From positions 62,001 to 126,000 of the forward strand of contig JAGNKX010000008.1 in NCBI GenBank assembly GCA_017999915.1: a stretch of DNA of 64,000 nt, written 5' to 3'. This DNA is from Spirochaetota bacterium (GTDB lineage Bacteria; Spirochaetota; UBA4802; UBA5550). Both the position numbers and the translations under genes were made by a program. Of this stretch, positions 58,503 to 64,000 are shown one piece after another; the stretch's first letter is position 1, and the number at the start of each line of letters is the position of its first letter. A model generated the notes under the pieces. The model had not been told where the DNA came from and did no database searches. It worked only from the letters and a program-made list of their open reading frames with translations.

Positions 58503-61436
58503 ATGATGGAGCAGAACAGTACTGGACCATACGAAGAAAGGCTGAGCAGGATCAAGTCCAGGCTCATATCGGACAAGGATGTGCAGAAGCTCTTTGATCA
58601 CATGGTGGGCCATTCCGATCTATCTCCGGAATCGATCATCCACGAAATAGAAAGCGTGGCGGAAAAGATCAATTCGTGGGATTATCCGTACCTTTCCCGT
58701 GACCTGGATGAGCTTTCCCTCGGCATCGAGGACGTATCGTTCCTCCTGGAGCACAACCGCTACCAGGAAAAGGAGCGCTGCGGCGCCGACGGCTGCTACA
58801 AGAATATCGATGTCCGCGGCGATTTTGCCGGCAAGCGCCTCTTCCTGATATCGGATACGACCGACCTGGTCAGGAAGACCACGGCGGCCATTGAGCGGAT
58901 CATGCGCGATGAGCCCTCCACACGGTTCCGCCTCTACTCATACCTGATCTCGTTCCATCCCGAGAACAGGGACATCCGGAGGCTCTACATCCTTGAAGGG
59001 GAGGAGACCGTGCCCGTCAATACTGACGAGGGAGACAGGGCCGTGGCCTTCATGCTTGACGGGCTCCGCGGGCATGAGCCCGCCATCGCCGTTGAAGACA
59101 TGAGGGAATTCGTGAACTCCTGCGGCCGCGGCTTCATTTCCCGGGGGCTCGTGAACACCCGCAAGAACAATATCGAGAATTATTTCCTGCCCTGGCTCGG
59201 GATGCGCTCCCGTATCAGGAACGACGAGGACCTTTCCATCGACGTCGTCCCGGACCCGGTGGAGGACCGGGCCGCCGAAAAGCTGGTGCGGCTCTGGCTT
59301 CCCCTGGAAAAATTCCAGGAGAACTTCGGCACCATCAACAGGATCTTCGAGCGCCGGGGCATCGCCATCAACCGGCAGTACTTCGAGATGTTTTTTTTCC
59401 GCGACCGGGCCTTTGTCGCCCTCATCACCTGCATCGACGCGGCGATGCTCTCGCCCGAGGTGGAGGATTTCCTGAAGGGGGAGCTGTACAACCGACTGGT
59501 GCTGTTGCAGTCGGCCCCGGTGTCGGTGGGCGAGATCAGGAAGCTCCTCGATCGCATCAGGGGCGCCAGGGACTATGAAAAGCTCGACCTGATCGAGCTG
59601 ATGCAGAAGAACAAGCAGAAGGAGTACCTCATCCCGCTGGTGTATCTCCTGAACGACAGGAACCGTGACATCCGCGAGAAGGCCTTTGGCCTGATCAAGC
59701 ACTATCTCCTGAACCCCACGGCGGAGATGAAGAACGATTATTACTGGTCCACTCTGAAGAACATCATGACCGCCTCCACGGTCCCCCTTGAGCGGGAGCC
59801 GGACCGTCCCGCCCGGGCCCTCACCGACGAAGAGATCATTAACCTCATCACCTTCCGCGATATATATTACGATGATTACCGGGAGCCCCTGACCGGCGTG
59901 CAGTACCTCTTCATCCGCATCAGCGGGACGGGCATAGGCAAGGGAGGGATCCGGGCCGACGCCGATCACGTTTCCTTCTCGGGGGAGGGAGCTCTTTCGA
60001 CCAATATGCTCTTCAAGACCCTCGGCCTGGGGATCCCCCTGTACGCCGCGGGCAAGGGGGGCATCCTAGGGGACCTGCGGCTCAATAAGCTGCCCGCGGA
60101 GGAGCGCGCGGCTGCGCGGGAAAATATCCTTGGCGCCTATGCCGATTTCCTCTACTACAGGGCCGGGGTCGGCCCTTTCTCCGACGTGCCGGCCGGGGAC
60201 GTGGGCATCGGCGCCGAAGAGATAGGCATCATGTTCCGCCGCATCACCGATAACGCCGGGCGTGACCTCAACCGCATCGTGAAGGGGGAAATCTCACCGC
60301 GGTCGCCGGAGGGCCGCATTTTACAGGAGCATTTCGGCATCGATACCGGGTCCGAAGCCGCGGTGCGGACCCTCGCCACGGACCGCGACAGCCTTGAAGG
60401 ATATACCGCTGCCTCCATAACCGGGAAGCCCGGCGCGCGGGGACTGCGGATACGGGCGGGGGCCACCGGCCGGGGCCTGGTGGAGGTCCTGGCGACGCAG
60501 CAGAATTACGGCGATTACGGCGACGCCTCCCTCTGGTCGGACCCGGCCCGGGTGAATGACGCCATATCCTCTGACGAGGATTTTTACCGCCTGGCCCACC
60601 GCCGCATCAGGATGCTCACCTTCGCGGTGCAGGGCTTCGGCAAGGTAGGGGCCTCCTTCGCCGGCCTGATCGATCAAATAGGCGGCACGATTAAGATGAT
60701 TTCCGATGTCAGCGGCACCCTGGCCAACGAGCACGGCATCGAGGGGATTTCAACGCTCCACGGCCTCTGCAAGGGCGGGACCTTCCGCCTCGCCGACGCG
60801 CCGCTGGATATCCTTGACCGGAGCCGCTTCTTTCCGGCTGACACGGTGCGCCCCCTGTCGGCCGTGGTGAACGTCGTGGTGCCGTCGGCTCTCGAGGATG
60901 TCATCGTCAACCGCGACGACCACCGCGGCAGGACCGTTAATGTGAAGGGCCTGGAGGGGGAGTATGTCCTCCAGGGAGCCAACGGGCCGGTGACCGCCGA
61001 TGCCGAGGATGTTCTTTCGGAAATGGGGAGGATTTCCTTCCCCGACATCCTGGCGAATTCCGGCGGAGTCCTGGCCTCGTACCTGGAGTGGCTCAACGGC
61101 CTTATCCAGGTCTTCGGGTACGGTCGCCTGCACCGGGAGGGGTTCGTCCATCCCATCGTGCATAACCTTGTGGGCCTCTTCCATCCCGGGGCCGAAACCG
61201 GGGCGCTGAGGCAGGTGGATGAGCGGGTATATGACTACGCCTTCAAGTTCATTCTCCGGTGGGCCACGGTGGAGACGATACGGCTTTCCCGCACCTACAA
61301 GATATCGATGCGCACCGCCTACATGGCCCTGGGCATACGACTCGCGGCGCGGGAGGGAAGGCTCTCGGGACGTTTCAGGACCGCCGTCGAGAAGCTCCGG
61401 GACAGCTTCGCCGGCGTCGTTATTCCCGGGCCATGA
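58503..61436 (+). CDS. Large NAD-glutamate dehydrogenase-like enzyme
   Basis: The 977-residue protein has an N-terminal half of about 480 residues without a recognised domain and a C-terminal Glu/Leu/Phe/Val dehydrogenase. The catalytic half has YAAGKGGILGDLRL (Lys518), FSDVPAGDVGIG (Asp566), ITGKPGARG, GATGRGLVEVL and QGFGKVGAS for the NAD fold. Its size and domain layout match the 115-kDa class of NAD-dependent glutamate dehydrogenases, which mostly deaminate glutamate to 2-oxoglutarate. The usual GGAKGG is AAGKGG, a mild divergence. GGGAGG lies eight bases before the start at 58503. As the last gene of the kinase/aldolase/aminotransferase/MFS run, it would recycle glutamate formed by transamination. 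Confidence 0.88.
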   Translation: MMEQNSTGPYEERLSRIKSRLISDKDVQKLFDHMVGHSDLSPESIIHEIESVAEKINSWDYPYLSRDLDELSLGIEDVSFLLEHNRYQEKERCGADGCYKNIDVRGDFAGKRLFLISDTTDLVRKTTAAIERIMRDEPSTRFRLYSYLISFHPENRDIRRLYILEGEETVPVNTDEGDRAVAFMLDGLRGHEPAIAVEDMREFVNSCGRGFISRGLVNTRKNNIENYFLPWLGMRSRIRNDEDLSIDVVPDPVEDRAAEKLVRLWLPLEKFQENFGTINRIFERRGIAINRQYFEMFFFRDRAFVALITCIDAAMLSPEVEDFLKGELYNRLVLLQSAPVSVGEIRKLLDRIRGARDYEKLDLIELMQKNKQKEYLIPLVYLLNDRNRDIREKAFGLIKHYLLNPTAEMKNDYYWSTLKNIMTASTVPLEREPDRPARALTDEEIINLITFRDIYYDDYREPLTGVQYLFIRISGTGIGKGGIRADADHVSFSGEGALSTNMLFKTLGLGIPLYAAGKGGILGDLRLNKLPAEERAAARENILGAYADFLYYRAGVGPFSDVPAGDVGIGAEEIGIMFRRITDNAGRDLNRIVKGEISPRSPEGRILQEHFGIDTGSEAAVRTLATDRDSLEGYTAASITGKPGARGLRIRAGATGRGLVEVLATQQNYGDYGDASLWSDPARVNDAISSDEDFYRLAHRRIRMLTFAVQGFGKVGASFAGLIDQIGGTIKMISDVSGTLANEHGIEGISTLHGLCKGGTFRLADAPLDILDRSRFFPADTVRPLSAVVNVVVPSALEDVIVNRDDHRGRTVNVKGLEGEYVLQGANGPVTADAEDVLSEMGRISFPDILANSGGVLASYLEWLNGLIQVFGYGRLHREGFVHPIVHNLVGLFHPGAETGALRQVDERVYDYAFKFILRWATVETIRLSRTYKISMRTAYMALGIRLAAREGRLSGRFRTAVEKLRDSFAGVVIPGP

Positions 61437-61473
61437 CCGCCGTTCGGAGTTATCTGGATAAACGCGGTTTAAA

Positions 61474-61485
61474 TACTATATAGTA
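61474..61485. promoter_or_regulatory. TACTATATAGTA palindrome before the 7TM-SpoIIE gene
   Basis: This 12-base perfect palindrome lies in the 182-base gap between glutamate dehydrogenase and the phosphatase gene, where the promoter of the latter is expected. An operator role is only a guess. Confidence 0.25.
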
Positions 61486-61618
61486 TCATCATCGTGACCG
61501 ATCGATATACTGGGAGAAATCCCGTCCACGATGGGCGGGACGGGGACCGGGCGCCATCAGTCGCCCCGGCCTCTGCCGATATGCCAATAATAAACGCCGC
61601 ATCGGAAGGAGCGAATCC

Positions 61619-63211
61619 GTGAACTGGTTATCTGTGCCTGTTTTTATGTCCGCAGCAGTTTCGTTCTATGTCGGATTCTACTATCTGTGGATGTATTTCA
61701 AGAGAAGATCGGAAAAGGAACAGCGCTCCTTTGCCGTGACCTGCTTCATCGTAGCCGCCTATGACCTTTTCTGCGGGGGGCTCTACAACGCCCCGACCCT
61801 GGCCGACGGCATGTTCTGGCAGCGTCTCCAGTTCGCGGCCCTGGCCCTGCTGAGCATCGCGGTGCTCTGGTTCCTCTTCGATTTTTCACATTATGCGATC
61901 GGCAGGATGTTTTACGTCATCGCCGGCTATTTTCTCGTCATCTTCATCCTGGGCCTCGTCGTCAGGAACGAGCTTACGCTTTCGCTGGACAATCCGATGC
62001 TGAAACAGGTGAAGCTGAACGACCTGATCGACATCACCTACCGGGAAGTCGATCCCGGCATCATCTACCGGGTGCAGTATGTCTCCATGATGGCGGGCTA
62101 TGTCTGGATCCTCTACCTGATCGTGAAGGATTACATCGGGGGGAACAGGAAGATCCTGCCCCTCCTCGTTTCCTTTGTCCTCTTTTTCATCGCTGCGATC
62201 AATGACGTGCTGGTGGGCGCCGCGGTGTATCCTTTCATCTATGTCGTGGAATACGCCTATATCATCATCATCCTGTCGATGGCGCAGATACTGATGAGCC
62301 GCTTCGTGACGCTCCAGCGGGAGGTGGCTGAGCTGAACAGGAACCTCGAGCAGAAAGTGATCGAGCGGACCGAGGAGCTCAACGCCGCCATGGAGGAGCT
62401 TGAGGCGATCAATGACCGCCTGGTCCATACCAACGCGGAGCTCGAGGAGGCGCAGCGGATCGCGTCCCTCGACATGGCCATGGCGGCGGAAGTGCAGGAG
62501 GGGCTTTTCCCCAAGGAGCCGCCCCCGTCGGAAGAGTGGGATATCGCCTTTTCCTACGTGCCCAAGGCGGAGGTTTCGGGAGACCTGTACGATTTTTACC
62601 TTGTTGACGACAGGCTTGCCGGCCTCTCCCTCTTCGATGTTTCCGGCCACGGCATAGCCGCGGGGATCTTCACCCTCCTGGCAAAATCGATCCTCGGCAG
62701 GAACTTCCTGGAGATGAAGGGCGCCGGCCTCGGCAGGATCATGGAGAAGGTGGACGCGGATCTCAAATCGGAAATAAGCAATGTCGACAACTACCTGAGC
62801 GGCATCGTCCTCAGGTTCCGTGATGACCGCGTGGAGTACGTCAATGCCGGCCACCACGCCCTCCTCATTCGACGGGCCGCCACGGGCGCGGTCAGCGCGG
62901 TCAAGCCGGCGGACCGGGACCAGCGGGGATCCATCCTCGGCAAGGACGCCATCGGCGGGGATTTCGACGTGGTGCGGTTCCGCATGGGCGGCGACGACGC
63001 CCTGCTCCTGTATACCGACGGCCTTGACGAGAGCGTCAATGTCAGCGGGGAACGGTTCGGCCCGGAGCGCATCAAGCGATTCTTCGCCATGGGGCCGCGC
63101 GGATCCGCGCGGGAGCTGCTGGACCATATCCTTGACGAATTCAACGCCTTTCTCGGGACGAAGGGGCCCGGCGACGATTGCACCGTTATCGTGGTGAGAA
63201 GATCGGAATAA
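61619..63211 (+). CDS. 7TM sensor - SpoIIE-type phosphatase
   Basis: The 530-residue protein starts at a GTG with AAGGAG seven bases upstream. Residues 5-230 are a seven-helix sensor with VSFYVGFYYLWMY and AINDVLVGAAVYPFIY, nearly the same as in the AraC protein at 49740. A long coiled coil follows (LNRNLEQKVIERTEELNAAM to about 285), then a SpoIIE/PP2C domain with VSGDLYDFY, DVSGHGIAAG, LYTDGLDESV and GDDCTVIVV. Metal-binding residues are in place. The same sensor with two different outputs implies one stimulus feeding both transcription and a phosphatase-controlled sigma pathway. Confidence 0.92.
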   Translation: MNWLSVPVFMSAAVSFYVGFYYLWMYFKRRSEKEQRSFAVTCFIVAAYDLFCGGLYNAPTLADGMFWQRLQFAALALLSIAVLWFLFDFSHYAIGRMFYVIAGYFLVIFILGLVVRNELTLSLDNPMLKQVKLNDLIDITYREVDPGIIYRVQYVSMMAGYVWILYLIVKDYIGGNRKILPLLVSFVLFFIAAINDVLVGAAVYPFIYVVEYAYIIIILSMAQILMSRFVTLQREVAELNRNLEQKVIERTEELNAAMEELEAINDRLVHTNAELEEAQRIASLDMAMAAEVQEGLFPKEPPPSEEWDIAFSYVPKAEVSGDLYDFYLVDDRLAGLSLFDVSGHGIAAGIFTLLAKSILGRNFLEMKGAGLGRIMEKVDADLKSEISNVDNYLSGIVLRFRDDRVEYVNAGHHALLIRRAATGAVSAVKPADRDQRGSILGKDAIGGDFDVVRFRMGGDDALLLYTDGLDESVNVSGERFGPERIKRFFAMGPRGSARELLDHILDEFNAFLGTKGPGDDCTVIVVRRSE

Positions 63212-63255
63212 TCGTTGATCCTTCCAAATTGGAACTGTATTATCAAATAAAAGAG

Positions 63256-63286
63256 TTGACCTTTGGATTATTTGTACCATTATAAT
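63256..63286 (+). promoter_or_regulatory. Putative promoter of the terminal receptor gene
   Basis: TTGACC (63256-63261) and a perfect TATAAT (63281-63286) are separated by 19 bases, slightly longer than ideal. They lie 62 bases before the start at 63349. Confidence 0.45.
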
Positions 63287-63348
63287 CCGTTCGGCGATAG
63301 TTAATGTAACGGGAAAATCCGGATTTCATGCTTATCAACGAGGGTGTT

Positions 63349-64000
63349 ATGCTTTCCAAACTGAATGATTATTTCCTTGGCATCTATAACGACTCGAGTT
63401 ATATTCTCAAACAGAAGGCGAGGATCATTCTCACCATATCCCTCATTGTCTTCAGCATAGTGCCGATTGTGATAATCATGAACATGGTGACCGGGCAGAC
63501 GGCCGTCGAAATCAATGCCCCCCTTATCCTGGTCATGGCTATAGTCATCGTTGCCATATATTTCCTCAAAAAAGGAAAATACGGCATAGCGTCGCATATG
63601 GTGCTGATTATCTCGCTTCTGGCCGTATGGGCTTCGCTTTATCTGGATGATAGTAAAAGCCCCATTGTTGTCCTGGATACTATTGTATATATTCCCGGTA
63701 TCCTAGTCCTGACGCCGCTGGTCGTTTCCAGAAAAAAATTCGTTATCCTTCTTTATGCGGCGGCCAATCTTGTCATATTCATACTTTTCGTGCTTTTCAT
63801 GTCCGATAGATTCAAACTGGACCAGAACACCGTCATCGATTACCTGGTCGACAGCTCCATTGCCATTGTGTTTGTGGGACTCATCTCGTACCAGATATTC
63901 AAGATCAATAAAACGGCCCTTGACCGCTCCGAGGAGGCGGCCCGGAAGAACGAGGACCAGTACCGGGTCATCAGGGGCCTCCTCGACTCGATCAAGGGCG
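63349..64000 (+). CDS. Membrane receptor with six-helix sensor (3' truncated)
   Basis: The frame runs open to the window end; 217 complete codons are visible. The start at 63349 has GAGGG just upstream; an in-frame ATG at 63328 is possible. The visible part is the six-helix sensor with IYFLKKGKYGIASHMV, closest to the hybrid kinase at 19528 (VLDTIVYIPGILVLTPLVVS matches it almost word for word). After the last helix the text QYRVIRGLLDSIKG resembles the linker of the MCP at 17738 ([15 protein letters not shown]). The missing output is therefore more likely an MCP signalling domain than a kinase, but this needs the next kilobase. Confidence 0.85.
   Translation, partial: MLSKLNDYFLGIYNDSSYILKQKARIILTISLIVFSIVPIVIIMNMVTGQTAVEINAPLILVMAIVIVAIYFLKKGKYGIASHMVLIISLLAVWASLYLDDSKSPIVVLDTIVYIPGILVLTPLVVSRKKFVILLYAAANLVIFILFVLFMSDRFKLDQNTVIDYLVDSSIAIVFVGLISYQIFKINKTALDRSEEAARKNEDQYRVIRGLLDSIKG

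Noticed and set aside
1-64000. tRNA or rRNA genes, insertion sequences, prophage
   Set aside because: No T-loop signatures outside coding regions, no transposase or phage genes among the frames read.

Overview
The window looks like chromosomal DNA of a GC-rich, deep-branching spirochaete. The evidence is a fliK-flgD-flgE cluster whose hook protein carries Lys and Cys at the spacing used for the spirochaetal lysinoalanine cross-link, many short-leader lipoproteins with a poly-Leu stretch after the lipobox, and a high density of SpoIIE-type phosphatases, 7TM sensor kinases and membrane-anchored transcription factors. No rRNA, tRNA, CRISPR array, insertion sequence or prophage was recognised. 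Genes are 5' or 3' truncated at both window edges.

Layout. 1-9.4 kb: the end of a cNMP-binding/SpoIIE phosphatase, three lipoproteins (a seven-repeat propeller-like protein and two 312-residue DUF1566 paralogues), a very large hybrid kinase ending in REC and LytTR, and an M14-like (DUF2817) lipoprotein. 9.4-17.3 kb: an SDR, a degenerate acyl-CoA synthetase, an outer-membrane barrel, a cupin/HTH regulator divergent from NADP-isocitrate dehydrogenase, and two tandem secreted START proteins. 17.7-26.6 kb: an MCP and a hybrid kinase that share a membrane sensor, a double flavodoxin/Fe-S protein, two envelope proteins, a RluD-type pseudouridine synthase and an RRM protein with a possible attenuator. 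26.7-33.7 kb: a LarA-like racemase translationally coupled to a YhhN protein, PspC, a FAD desaturase-like oxidoreductase, a PadR regulator and an Ntn-hydrolase lipoprotein. 34-40.7 kb: a membrane AraC regulator, a glycyl-radical enzyme with its activase, a divergent GntR regulator, and trpS. 40.8-47.1 kb: DUF2892, flgE-flgD-fliK, and a triple-PAS protein with an RsbW-like ATPase. 47.3-52.8 kb: a neutral ceramidase-like lipoprotein, a 7TM-GAF-AraC regulator and a SpoIIE phosphatase. 53.1-61.4 kb: an operon-like run of FGGY kinase, class II aldolase, class III aminotransferase, MFS transporter and large NAD-glutamate dehydrogenase. 61.6 kb to the end: a 7TM-SpoIIE phosphatase and the first part of another membrane receptor.

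How it fits together. Signalling dominates: two families of N-terminal membrane sensors are reused with different outputs (MCP, kinase/REC, SpoIIE, AraC), and three transcription factors appear to be held in the membrane. A triple-PAS RsbW-type protein and three SpoIIE phosphatases suggest partner-switching control, although no STAS antagonist lies in the window. The metabolic candidates for new biology are the kinase/aldolase/aminotransferase/MFS/GDH operon, which has a hairpin at every gene junction, and the glycyl-radical enzyme operon facing its GntR regulator across two palindromes. Functional assignments come from motif recognition by eye; no database search was run.
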